Of a stretch of 33,133 nucleotides of DNA, positions 24,433 through 32,970 are shown piece after piece (the first letter of the stretch is position 1; the number at the start of each line of letters is the position of its first letter). The notes below the pieces were generated by a model that searched no databases, was not told the DNA's origin, and saw nothing but the letters and a program-made list of their open reading frames with translations. The stretch is from a candidate division WOR-3 bacterium. GTDB taxonomy: Bacteria; Hydrothermota; Tepidihabitantia; Tepidihabitantales; DTDR01. Where the stretch lies: assembly GCA_039801725.1 (NCBI GenBank), contig JBDRVE010000014.1:6297-39429 (forward strand). Reading direction: 5' to 3'. Made by a program: the position numbers and the translations under genes.

Positions 24433-25268
24433 CGGATAAATTTTATTTCGGGCAATTTTAATTCCAATTGTTTCAATAATACTTCTAACTCATCTTTTTT
24501 AATTTTTCTTTCCTTCTTTTGTAAAATAAAAAGGTCGTCAATTTTAAAAATATCAACTGTTGGTTCAATTATCACCTTTAAAGAGCCGTCTCCTTTTTTC
24601 TCAATCTTCTTTACTACACCAATATATAATCCTTCGGGAAAAATGCCACCAATCCCTGAAGAAATAATCGTATCTTCTTCTTGAATATCCGGATTTTCAT
24701 CCAAATAATCTAAAGTCAAAACTCCGTTTTTACAACTAACACAAATAAGGTAATTAGTTCTCAAAATTTTAGCAGAAATTTTGGAATAAGGAGAATAAAA
24801 AGTTTCCACCACACTAATATCCTCACCAACCGCAATAATTTTCCCCACAATCCCTTTTTGAGAAACAGCAGGAAAATTAACCATAATAGAATCTTTTAAA
24901 CCTTTGTCAATAATTAAATATTTTTTTAAAGAATTATCTCGACTAATAATATTGGCTCTTTTAACAACATAAATATCGGTTAAAGATTCCAAGGAAGCAA
25001 AAGAAAAGTTAGCATTTTTTCTTAATTGGGCTAAGGCTAGATTTTGCTTTATAAAGAGTTCGTAAAGATAATCTCTTTCTTTTCGATAATTTTTAAGAGA
25101 TAATAAGACCTGATTAGTTATTATTAAAGGTCTCAATAAGAGAGAACTGGGCAAAAGAGAAACTTTTAATTTAAGATCCTTAGGAAGAAATAAAATAATT
25201 AAAGATAAAAAGACAAAGATAAGAGAAAAATATTTATCCTTATCGCTTCGTTTTTTGGATACCAACAA
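24429..25268 (-). CDS. mreC: Rod shape-determining protein MreC
   Basis: A 279-aa protein with a single N-terminal membrane helix (about 14-29), a coiled-coil stretch (about 50-90, YRKERDYLYELFIKQNLALAQL) and the two beta-barrel domains of MreC (about 100-250), with conserved VSQKGIVGKIIAVGEDISVV, ISSGIGGIFPEGLYIGVV and VIIEPTVDI. It links cytoplasmic MreB to periplasmic PBP2. The start is a TTG, either 25268 or the next codon, 3 nt after the mreB stop and without a Shine-Dalgarno sequence, so re-initiation is likely. Confidence 0.92.
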   Translation of the reverse strand: MLVSKKRSDKDKYFSLIFVFLSLIILFLPKDLKLKVSLLPSSLLLRPLIITNQVLLSLKNYRKERDYLYELFIKQNLALAQLRKNANFSFASLESLTDIYVVKRANIISRDNSLKKYLIIDKGLKDSIMVNFPAVSQKGIVGKIIAVGEDISVVETFYSPYSKISAKILRTNYLICVSCKNGVLTLDYLDENPDIQEEDTIISSGIGGIFPEGLYIGVVKKIEKKGDGSLKVIIEPTVDIFKIDDLFILQKKERKIKKDELEVLLKQLELKLPEIKFIR

Positions 25269-25271
25269 ATT

Positions 25272-26315
25272 TTAGGAGAAATCAGTTTTTAGTAATAGTT
25301 TAGAATTCTTTTTTATATCTTCCAAAATTTTGCCAGCGCCTAATACCACACAGTCAATAGGATTTTCTGCGACGTAAACCTTTAAATTAGTTTCTTCACT
25401 AATCAACTTATCAAGTCCCTTTAATAAAGAACCGCCACCGGTCATATAGATACCGTGATCAACAATATCAGCAGCCAGTTCTGGTGGCGTTCTTTCTAAA
25501 GCTTTCTTTACAGCTGCCACAATAAGGGAAACTGGTTCTTGTAGTGCTTCTCTTATCTTAGAAGAAGTGAGTTTTATTGTCTTGGGGATGCCGGAAACTA
25601 AATCCCGTCCTTTTACTTCCATTTCTTCTTCTTGACCTGTGGGATAGGCAGAACCAATTTGGATTTTTATCATTTCTGCAGTCTGTTCACCAATTACCAA
25701 ATTGTAATTCTTTTTAATATAATTAATAATTGCTTCATCCATCTCGTCACCGGCAACCCTTATTGAGTTACAGGTAACTACACCAGAAAGAGCCACGACC
25801 GCAATTTCGGTTGTGCCGCCACCAATATCAATAATCATATTACCGGTAGGTGCATCAACCGGTAAACCAACACCAACTGCTGCCGCAATTGGTTCAGAAA
25901 CCAGATAAACTTCTCGAGCTCCACAGGCTTCTGCTGAATCTCTTACAGCTCTCTTTTCTACTTCGGTAACTCCTGAAGGAACACAAATAATTATTCTTGG
26001 TCTTACAAATAACTTTTTTTTCTGTACTTTTTCAATAAAACTGCGCAACATTACTTCTACTAAACTAAAATCAGCAATTACACCATCTTTCATTGGTCGG
26101 ATAGCATTTATTCCTTCCGGTGTTCTTCCTAACATTTTCTTTGCTTCCCAACCAACAGCAATTGGTGTATGATTTTTTTCATCAACTGCCACGATAGATG
26201 GTTCCCGTAACATTATTCCTTTCCCTTTTACATAAATAAGGGTAGTAGAGGTGCCTAAATCAATAGCAATTTCATTACTAAATCTTTCTCTTATAGAAGC
26301 AAATAATCCAAACAC
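25272..26315 (-). CDS. mreB: Rod shape-determining protein MreB
   Basis: A 347-aa bacterial actin. It has phosphate-1 motif AIDLGTSTTLIYVKGKG (about 18-34), IICVPSGVTEVEKRAVRDSAE, the second phosphate motif MIIDIGGGTTEIAVVALSG, and the adenosine motif YMTGGGSLLKGLD. It forms membrane-bound filaments that direct side-wall synthesis. The start is a GTG at 26315, lying 5 nt after a TATAAT -10 box with no Shine-Dalgarno sequence, so the mRNA is probably leaderless. It is the first gene of the elongasome operon. Confidence 0.96.
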   Translation of the reverse strand: MFGLFASIRERFSNEIAIDLGTSTTLIYVKGKGIMLREPSIVAVDEKNHTPIAVGWEAKKMLGRTPEGINAIRPMKDGVIADFSLVEVMLRSFIEKVQKKKLFVRPRIIICVPSGVTEVEKRAVRDSAEACGAREVYLVSEPIAAAVGVGLPVDAPTGNMIIDIGGGTTEIAVVALSGVVTCNSIRVAGDEMDEAIINYIKKNYNLVIGEQTAEMIKIQIGSAYPTGQEEEMEVKGRDLVSGIPKTIKLTSSKIREALQEPVSLIVAAVKKALERTPPELAADIVDHGIYMTGGGSLLKGLDKLISEETNLKVYVAENPIDCVVLGAGKILEDIKKNSKLLLKTDFS

Positions 26316-26320
26316 AATTT

Positions 26321-26348
26321 ATTATAATTTATCAAAAATAAAAGTCAA
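26321..26348 (-). promoter_or_regulatory. Promoter for the mreBCD-mrdA-rodA-rlmN operon
   Basis: On the minus strand TTGACT (26348-26343), 16 nt and a perfect TATAAT (26326-26321), then 5 nt to the GTG start of mreB. Confidence 0.75.
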
Positions 26349-26752
26349 TAATTTTTAACTGAAAATACATTGATTAAGGTTTAAAAAACTTATAGGAATG
26401 AACAATTAGATATTCCTTAAGAAAGCCTATTTTCCATATCTTCGACGAATTCCACTAAAACGTTTGACAAATTGAAAAAGCAAAATAAAATAAGATAAAA
26501 AAATATCTTCACAGGTGTTTTCCCTAAATAATAAAAATGATACTTAAGCGAAAATTTGAATAAAACCTTTTTATCTACTGAAAAAGTTTAAATAAGAAAT
26601 TACTAAATCACATTTTGGTATACTTATTCTTATAAAAACAAAATTTTAATAAGAAAAAAGTGAAGGTATTTTTTTAAAGGTATCCGAGCATAAAAATAAT
26701 AAAAACCTTCAGAAATATATAACAAGAAAGCAAATAAAAAAAATTAAAAATT
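26349..26752. other. 404-nt intergenic region with orphan promoter and inverted repeats
   Basis: No protein gene is visible. It holds a plus-strand promoter-like pair (26464-26491) and two imperfect hairpins. The first (26586-26639) has GTTT/AAAC, a 2x2 internal loop, ATAAGAA/TTCTTAT, a 2x6 loop and TACTAAA/TTTGGTA closing a TCACAT loop. The second (26661-26711) has TGAAGGT/ACCTTCA with a bulge and a large loop; read on the minus strand it is followed by CTTTTTTCTT, which would resemble a terminator. A small RNA is possible but unproven. Confidence 0.35.
26464..26491 (+). promoter_or_regulatory. Orphan promoter-like element
   Basis: TTGACA (26464-26469, perfect), a 16-nt spacer and TAAAAT (26486-26491). 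It points into 260 nt of non-coding DNA, ahead of an independent promoter at 26753. It may drive a small RNA or simply be chance in AT-rich sequence. Confidence 0.4.
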
Positions 26753-26781
26753 TTGACTTTTTCTTTTGAATTTATTATAAT
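26753..26781 (+). promoter_or_regulatory. Promoter for the iorAB-purF cluster
   Basis: TTGACT (26753-26758), exactly 17 nt, then a perfect TATAAT (26776-26781), and 7 nt to the ATG at 26789. It overlaps an apparent upstream in-frame start at 26753, which is therefore rejected. Confidence 0.8.
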
Positions 26782-26788
26782 TTCCTTT

Positions 26789-28507
26789 ATGAGCAAAGCT
26801 TTATTAAGTGGTAATGAAGCAGTTGCCCGTGGTGCTTATGAAGCAGGTTGTTTAGTTGCCTGCGCCTATCCAGGAACCCCTTCTACCGAAATTTTAGAAG
26901 AGATTTCTAAATATAAGGAAATCTATTGTGAATGGTCAGTAAATGAAAAGGTTGCCTTGGAGGTTGCTTTGGGTGCAGCACTTGCTGGTGCCCGTTCTTT
27001 GTGTGCAATGAAGCATGTTGGTTTAAATGTTGCCAGTGACCCATTATTCTCTTCAGCTTATATTGGTGTCAACGGTGGCTTTATTATTGTTACCTGTGAT
27101 GACCCAGGTATGCATTCTTCCCAAAATGAACAAGATAATAGATTTTATGGACTTTTTGCCAAAATTCCAGTAATATGCCCAAGCGATTCCCAAGAAGCAA
27201 AGGATTTGACAATTAAGGCATTTGAAATTAGTGAAGAGTTTGATATCCCAATTATTTTAAGAATGACAACAAGGGTTTCTCATTGTAAATCAGTTGTAAG
27301 TTTAGGCGAAAGAATAGAGAAGGAGATTAGGGGATATAAGAAAGATGTGAGTAAAACAAATCTTTTGCCCCAGTTTGCTAAAAGAAGGCATATATTATTA
27401 GAAGAGAAGATAGAAAAATTAAAAGAATATAGCAATAATTTTTCTTATAACCGATTTGAAAAAGGAAATAGTGATTTATTAATAATTGCTGATGGTGTTG
27501 CCTATCAATATGCGAAAGAGGTCTTTAAAGATGCTTCCTTTTTGAAATTGACAATGGTTTATCCATTTCCTGATAAATTGGTAAGGGAAATCTGTCAGAA
27601 TTATAAAGAGATAATTGTTGTGGAAGAGGTTGACCCTTTTATTGAATTAATGGTAAGAAGTTTGGGATTTAAAGTCAAGGGAAAGGATTATCTGCCAAAG
27701 TTTGATGAGTTAAATCCCGATAAGTTAAAAGTTTTTATAAAAAGAGAGATAAAAGAAGAAGTAAAGACTGATAATCTACCAAGAAGACCACCTGCTTTAT
27801 GTCCTGGTTGTCCACATATTGGGACTTTTTATTTATTACAAAAGAAAGATTATATTATTACTGGTGATATTGGTTGTTATACTTTGGGTGCCTTAGCACC
27901 CCATTACGCAATGGATACGTGTGTCTGTATGGGTGCTTCTATTACCTTGGCTTGTGGTATTGAAAAGGTAAATAAAAGAATTAATGACGAAAGACCAATA
28001 ATAGCCGTTATTGGGGATTCCACTTTTTTTCATATGGGACTTCCTGGACTTTTGAATATGGTTTATAATAAATGTAATATTATTCTTTTTATTTTGGATA
28101 ATGAAACAACCGGTATGACCGGTCATCAAGACCATCCAGGAACCGGTAAAACATTAATGAAAGAAGAGACAAAAAGAATATTGCCAGAAGATATTGCTCG
28201 GGCTTGTGGTGTTGAGCAGGTTTATGTATTAAATCCTTACAAAATAAAAGAGAATAAAAAAATTATTGATAAACTTTTAAAAGAGAGAAAACAAGCAGTT
28301 GTTGTGATGAGGGAACCTTGTATTTTCTTAAAGAAAAGAGAAAAACCAAAAGAGATAGATATTGAATTGTGTACTGGTTGTAAACTTTGTATTAGGTTAG
28401 GTTGTCCAGCAATCTCTTATGAAGATAGCAAAGCAAAGATTAATAAAATTTTCTGTGTGGGTTGCGGAATGTGTGTTGAAGTCTGTCCAAAAGGAGCAAT
28501 AAAATGA
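26789..28507 (+). CDS. iorA: Indolepyruvate:ferredoxin oxidoreductase, alpha subunit
   Basis: A 572-aa subunit with thiamine and iron-sulfur domains. It has LLSGNEAVARGAYEAG and YPGTPSTEIL at the N-terminus, ALCPGCPHIG and GDIGCYTLG (TPP domain), GDSTFFHMGLPGLLN with NETTGMTGHQDHPG, and C-terminal clusters CTGCKLCIRLGCP and CVGCGMCVEVCP. It oxidises aryl 2-oxoacids, derived from Trp, Phe or Tyr, to aryl-CoA and reduced ferredoxin. The ATG at 26789 is chosen over an upstream 12-codon extension because that extension lies under the promoter. Its stop overlaps iorB by ATGA. Confidence 0.93.
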   Translation: MSKALLSGNEAVARGAYEAGCLVACAYPGTPSTEILEEISKYKEIYCEWSVNEKVALEVALGAALAGARSLCAMKHVGLNVASDPLFSSAYIGVNGGFIIVTCDDPGMHSSQNEQDNRFYGLFAKIPVICPSDSQEAKDLTIKAFEISEEFDIPIILRMTTRVSHCKSVVSLGERIEKEIRGYKKDVSKTNLLPQFAKRRHILLEEKIEKLKEYSNNFSYNRFEKGNSDLLIIADGVAYQYAKEVFKDASFLKLTMVYPFPDKLVREICQNYKEIIVVEEVDPFIELMVRSLGFKVKGKDYLPKFDELNPDKLKVFIKREIKEEVKTDNLPRRPPALCPGCPHIGTFYLLQKKDYIITGDIGCYTLGALAPHYAMDTCVCMGASITLACGIEKVNKRINDERPIIAVIGDSTFFHMGLPGLLNMVYNKCNIILFILDNETTGMTGHQDHPGTGKTLMKEETKRILPEDIARACGVEQVYVLNPYKIKENKKIIDKLLKERKQAVVVMREPCIFLKKREKPKEIDIELCTGCKLCIRLGCPAISYEDSKAKINKIFCVGCGMCVEVCPKGAIK

Positions 28508-29088
28508 ATACTATTAACATTATTATTTGTGGAATTGGTGGTCAAGGAGTATTACTTTTATCTGATATTTTAGGCGAAGTAGCAATGGAGAATGGATTTT
28601 TAGTTAAAAAAAGTGAAGTAAAAGGAATGGCACAAAGAGGCGGCAGTGTTATTAGCCATTTAAGATTTGGTGAAGAAGTTTATTCACCATTAATCCCTTT
28701 AAAAGAAGCAGATTTTCTTTTAAGTATGGAGAAGTTAGAAGCATTAAGATACTTAGATTATTTAAAAGAAGACGGAATTTTGATTACCGATAATTTTTAT
28801 CTTCCACCATTACCAGTTTTGATTGGTGAAAATGAATTTGATTCTAATATTATTGATAAAAATTTAAAGGAAAGGGTAAAAAATCTTTATTATGTTCCAG
28901 CCCAAAACATTGCCAAGGAACTTGGTGATGTTCGAGTTAGCAATATTATCTTGCTCGGCTTTTTATCTAACTTTTTAGATTTTAAATTAGAAGATTATTT
29001 CAAAGTATTAGAAAGAAATATTAAAAAAGAGTATTTAGAAATAAACAAAAAAGCCTTCCAGAAAGGAAGAGAGTTCTTCTCTCATTAA
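28504..29088 (+). CDS. iorB: Indolepyruvate:ferredoxin oxidoreductase, beta subunit
   Basis: A 194-aa partner of IorA, homologous to the gamma subunit of pyruvate oxidoreductase. It begins with IIICGIGGQGVLLLSDILGE and contains EVKGMAQRGGSVISHLRFG, both diagnostic. It binds CoA at the interface. The start overlaps the iorA stop. Five nt separate its stop from purF, so these unrelated functions share a transcript. Confidence 0.93.
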   Translation: MNTINIIICGIGGQGVLLLSDILGEVAMENGFLVKKSEVKGMAQRGGSVISHLRFGEEVYSPLIPLKEADFLLSMEKLEALRYLDYLKEDGILITDNFYLPPLPVLIGENEFDSNIIDKNLKERVKNLYYVPAQNIAKELGDVRVSNIILLGFLSNFLDFKLEDYFKVLERNIKKEYLEINKKAFQKGREFFSH

Positions 29089-29093
29089 TTAAA

Positions 29094-30533
29094 ATGTGTG
29101 GTGTTATTGGAATTTATGGTAATGATGATGTAGTATATGAAATTTATGAAGGATTGATTGCCCTTCAACATCGGGGACAAGATTCTTGCGGCATAATTAC
29201 TTATAATGGGATGTTTCATTTAAAAAGGGGGATGGGATTAGTTAATAATGTTTTTAACGAAAAGAATATTGCTCGACTAAAAGGCAAAATAGGAATTGGT
29301 CATGTTCGATATCCAACAATTGGTGTTGGCAGTTTAGAGGATGCCCAACCTTTTTATATTAACTATCCCTTTGGAATTGCAATGGCTCATAATGGTAATG
29401 TAACTAACTATTACGAATTGAGAGAACTTTTAGAAAAGAGATTTTATAGAAAACTTACTTCTTATTCGGATGTGGAAGTGATTTTAAATATGTTTGGTGT
29501 CTTTTTAGAGAAACATATTGATACCAAAAATTTCTTTAATGCTTTATGTGAGGCAACAAAACAGGTATTTAAATATGTGAAAGGTAGTTATTCGGTAGTG
29601 GGAATTATTGCTGATTATGGAATTTTTGCTTTTCGGGACCCCTATGGAATAAAACCATTAGTTTTTGGCAAGAAAAATAATAATTGTTATGCCTTTGCTT
29701 CTGAAAGTGTTGCCTTTGATATGCTTGATTTTGAACTTATTCGTGATGTTTATCCTGGAGAAATAATCTTCATCGATAAAGATAGAAAAGTTTATTCCAA
29801 AAGATTAAAAAGAGAAAAGAGAAATTATCCTTGTATTTTTGAATATGTCTATTTTGCTCGACCCGATTCAATAATTGATGGGATTGGTGTTTATGAGGCA
29901 AGATTGAGATTGGGTGAAGAACTGGGCAAAGAATGTTTAAAAGAGAATATTCAGCCGGATGTTGTGATTCCAGTGCCCGATACTGCTAGAGCAGCTGCTT
30001 TCAGTGTAAGTAAAATTCTAAAAGTTGATTGTAAAGAAGGATTGATAAAAAATCGGTATATTCCAAGAACTTTTATTATGCCTACTCAAAAAGAAAGAGA
30101 AATAAAAGTGAGGCAGAAACTTAATCCAATAAAAAGTGAGATTGAAAATAAAAAGGTATTGGTTGTTGACGATTCTATCGTACGTGGTACAACTTCTAAG
30201 GAGATAGTTTTATTATTAAGAAAGACAAAGGCAAAAGAGGTTTATTTAGCAATTACCTGTCCGCCTTTAAGATTTCCCTGTGTTTATGGAATAGATATGA
30301 TGACAAGAGGTGAATTTATTGCGAGAAAATATAGCATTGAAAAGATAAAAGAAATTATCGGTGCTGATAAACTTATCTACCAAACAATTGAAGGGTTAAT
30401 AAGAGCGGTAGGTGGTGGTAAAAGAAAAGATTTCTGTACTGCCTGCTTTACTGGTATTTATCCAACAAAAATAAAAAAGAAAGAGATTGAAAAATTAGAA
30501 AAAGAAAGAATAAAACAAAAGATTATTTTATAA
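29094..30533 (+). CDS. purF: Amidophosphoribosyltransferase
   Basis: A 479-aa enzyme that catalyses the first committed step of purine synthesis, making phosphoribosylamine from PRPP and glutamine. It starts M-C-G-V-I-G, so the nucleophile is Cys2 with no propeptide. RGQDSCGI and GIGHVRYPT are glutaminase motifs; VLVVDDSIVRGTTS (about 361-374) is the PRPP-binding loop. Cysteines in NYPCIFEY, FPCVYGID and DFCTACFTGIYP match the [4Fe-4S] ligands of the Bacillus-type enzyme, which are absent in E. coli. There is no Shine-Dalgarno sequence; it probably depends on iorB translation. Confidence 0.95.
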   Translation: MCGVIGIYGNDDVVYEIYEGLIALQHRGQDSCGIITYNGMFHLKRGMGLVNNVFNEKNIARLKGKIGIGHVRYPTIGVGSLEDAQPFYINYPFGIAMAHNGNVTNYYELRELLEKRFYRKLTSYSDVEVILNMFGVFLEKHIDTKNFFNALCEATKQVFKYVKGSYSVVGIIADYGIFAFRDPYGIKPLVFGKKNNNCYAFASESVAFDMLDFELIRDVYPGEIIFIDKDRKVYSKRLKREKRNYPCIFEYVYFARPDSIIDGIGVYEARLRLGEELGKECLKENIQPDVVIPVPDTARAAAFSVSKILKVDCKEGLIKNRYIPRTFIMPTQKEREIKVRQKLNPIKSEIENKKVLVVDDSIVRGTTSKEIVLLLRKTKAKEVYLAITCPPLRFPCVYGIDMMTRGEFIARKYSIEKIKEIIGADKLIYQTIEGLIRAVGGGKRKDFCTACFTGIYPTKIKKKEIEKLEKERIKQKIIL

Positions 30534-30545
30534 AAGGAGGAAAAA

Positions 30546-32036
30546 ATGAAAGAGTATAAAAATTTTATTGATGGTAAATGGGTGCCATCAGTTACTGGTA
30601 AAACTTATGAAGATAGAAATCCGGCAAATTATGATGAAGTAATTGGAATTTTTCCTCAATCTAATTATGAAGATGTTGAAAAGGCAATAAAAGCGGCAAA
30701 AAAGGCATATGAATATTGGAAAAAAATACCAGCACCAAAAAGGGGAGAGATTTTAAGAAAAGCCGGTGAGATAATGCTCCAAAGAAAAGAAGAATTGGCA
30801 AGATTAATGACCCAAGAAATGGGAAAGATTTTAAAAGAAGCAAGAGGTGATGTCCAAGAAGGGATTGATACTGCCTTTTATGCCTTTGGTGAAGGTAGAA
30901 GGCTATTCTCTTATACTACAACAAGCGAACTACCTAACAAAATGGCATTTGTTATAAGACAACCAATCGGTGTTTGGGGAATTATTACTCCTTGGAATTT
31001 TCCCATTGCTATTCCTTCTTGGAAAATATTTCCTGCCTTATTATGTGGTAATACCGTTGTATTTAAACCAGCAACTGATACGCCGGCTTGTGCAGCAAAA
31101 TTAGTTGAAATTCTTGCCGAAGCAGGTGTTCCTGATGGTGTTGTTAATTTGGTATTCGGTAAAGGTGGAGAAGTAGGGGAGGCGATTTTAAACCATCCTG
31201 ATATAAGAGGAGTATCTTTTACTGGTTCCAGTGAAGTTGGTAAAAGAATTGGTGAAGTGTGTGGTAAAATGCTTAAAAAGTGTTCATTAGAATTGGGTGG
31301 TAAGAATGCTCAGATTGTTTTAAATGATGCCAATTTAGATTTGGCATTAGAAGGAGTTTTATGGGGTGCCTTTGGAACCACCGGTCAAAGATGTACTGCT
31401 ACTTCAAGATTAATTTTAGAAGAAGGAATCTATGATGAATTTGTTGAAAGACTAATTGAAAGGGCAAAGAAAATAAAGATTGGTAACGGTTTAAAAGAAG
31501 ATACTGAAATGGGACCACTAATTAATGAAAGCCAAAGAAAAAGGGTTGATGAATATGTAAAGATTGGGATAAAAGAAGGAGCAAAACTTGCTTGTGGCGG
31601 TAAATATTATGAAGAGGGAGAATGTAAAAAGGGATTTTTCTATGAGCCAACAATCTTTTTAGATGTAAAAGAAGATATGAAGATATTCCAAGAAGAGATT
31701 TTTGGTCCGGTTTTGTCAGTAATCAAGGCAAAGGATTTTGAAGAGGCGATTAGGATTTTAAATAATAGTAGATACGGACTTTCTTCTTCTATTTATACTA
31801 ATGATATTAGAAAAGCAGCAAAGGCAATTGAAATGATTGAAGCAGGAATTACCTATGTGAATGCGCCAACAATTGGTGCCGAATGCCATTTACCTTTTGG
31901 TGGTGTAAAAGAAACCGGTAATGGTCATCGGGAAGGCGGTTGGACAGTTTATGATATCTTTTCCGAATTAAAAACAGTTTATATTGATTATTCCGGAATA
32001 TTACAAAAGGCACAAATAGATACTTGGGAGAAATAA
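30546..32036 (+). CDS. NAD(P)-dependent aldehyde dehydrogenase
   Basis: A 496-aa ALDH-superfamily enzyme with all catalytic residues: N151 in TPWNFP, K174 in VFKPA, E249 in LELGGKNAQ and nucleophile C283 in GQRCTATSR. The C-terminal motif GAECHLPFGGVKETGNGHREGG resembles a group annotated as semialdehyde or piperideine-6-carboxylate dehydrogenases. Its substrate is not determined by sequence alone; an amino-acid-derived aldehyde would suit the neighbouring iorAB. It has a very strong Shine-Dalgarno sequence (AAAAGGAGG, about 6 nt from the ATG). Confidence 0.9.
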   Translation: MKEYKNFIDGKWVPSVTGKTYEDRNPANYDEVIGIFPQSNYEDVEKAIKAAKKAYEYWKKIPAPKRGEILRKAGEIMLQRKEELARLMTQEMGKILKEARGDVQEGIDTAFYAFGEGRRLFSYTTTSELPNKMAFVIRQPIGVWGIITPWNFPIAIPSWKIFPALLCGNTVVFKPATDTPACAAKLVEILAEAGVPDGVVNLVFGKGGEVGEAILNHPDIRGVSFTGSSEVGKRIGEVCGKMLKKCSLELGGKNAQIVLNDANLDLALEGVLWGAFGTTGQRCTATSRLILEEGIYDEFVERLIERAKKIKIGNGLKEDTEMGPLINESQRKRVDEYVKIGIKEGAKLACGGKYYEEGECKKGFFYEPTIFLDVKEDMKIFQEEIFGPVLSVIKAKDFEEAIRILNNSRYGLSSSIYTNDIRKAAKAIEMIEAGITYVNAPTIGAECHLPFGGVKETGNGHREGGWTVYDIFSELKTVYIDYSGILQKAQIDTWEK

Positions 32037-32037
32037 A

Positions 32038-32970
32038 TTGTTAAAACCCCTAAATTTGACCAATAAGCCAACACCGATTGAAAAATATCAGTTTAATGAT
32101 TTTACTATTCATATCAAACGTGATGATTTAAATGGACTTGTTGAGAGTGGTAATAAGGCAAGAAAATTAGAATATCTTTTATCCGATGCCTTAAATAAGA
32201 AATGTGATACTATTATTACTGCTGGTTATCTTAATTCTAATCATTGTCGGATTACCGCTTATTTTTGTAGTCGATTAGGACTAAAGAGCATTTTGGTTTT
32301 AAATTGCTTAAAGAAAAGAAAAAAGATAGAAAAAGATGGAAACCTCTTGTTAGATTATCTTTTTGGAGCTGAAATCCATTTTTTAAATAATAAGGAATAT
32401 AAAGAAAAAGAAAGATATGTTGGAAACTTGGTAAAGCGATTAGAAAAGGAAGGTTATCGTCCTTATTACATTCCTACCGGTGGCTCAAATGAAATTGGAA
32501 TTTTAGGATATCGGGATTGCTTTTTAGAAATGGTTGATTATCTAAAAGAAAATAAGATAGACGGAATTTTCTGTGCTGTTGGCAGTGGCGGAACTTATGC
32601 TGGACTTCTTTATGGAAAGTTGCTAACCAATTTAGATATTCCTATTTATGGGATTTTAGTTGATGAGACGATTGATTATTTTAAAATAAAAATAAAAGAT
32701 ATTCTTAAGAAGTTAGATTGTCAAATTGATGAAGAAAGTTTTCATTTGATTGATGGTTATATTGGCAAAGGTTATGGAATTCCCTATAAAGAAGAGATAA
32801 AACTTATGAAAGAATGGGCAAAGAAAGGAATTATTTTTGATTTAACCTATACAGGAAAGGCATTCTATGGAATGATAAAAGAGAGTAAAAAGATAGGATT
32901 AAAAAATCCCTTATTTATTCATACCGGTGGTATCTTTTCAATATTTGCTCATAAAGAATATTTAAAATGA
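32038..32970 (+). CDS. D-cysteine desulfhydrase/ACC deaminase-like PLP enzyme
   Basis: A 310-aa fold-type II PLP protein. IHIKRDDLNGLVESGNKARKLEYLL has the family's lysine (K40) that forms the aldimine, followed by TAGYLNSNHCRITA and GSGGTYAGLLYG, which bind substrate carboxylate and PLP phosphate. Known members release sulfide and pyruvate from D-cysteine or deaminate 1-aminocyclopropane-1-carboxylate; the specific reaction cannot be fixed. The start is TTG at 32038, one base after the ALDH stop and supported by GGGAGA 7 nt upstream. Its stop overlaps the next start by ATGA. Confidence 0.85.
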   Translation: MLKPLNLTNKPTPIEKYQFNDFTIHIKRDDLNGLVESGNKARKLEYLLSDALNKKCDTIITAGYLNSNHCRITAYFCSRLGLKSILVLNCLKKRKKIEKDGNLLLDYLFGAEIHFLNNKEYKEKERYVGNLVKRLEKEGYRPYYIPTGGSNEIGILGYRDCFLEMVDYLKENKIDGIFCAVGSGGTYAGLLYGKLLTNLDIPIYGILVDETIDYFKIKIKDILKKLDCQIDEESFHLIDGYIGKGYGIPYKEEIKLMKEWAKKGIIFDLTYTGKAFYGMIKESKKIGLKNPLFIHTGGIFSIFAHKEYLK

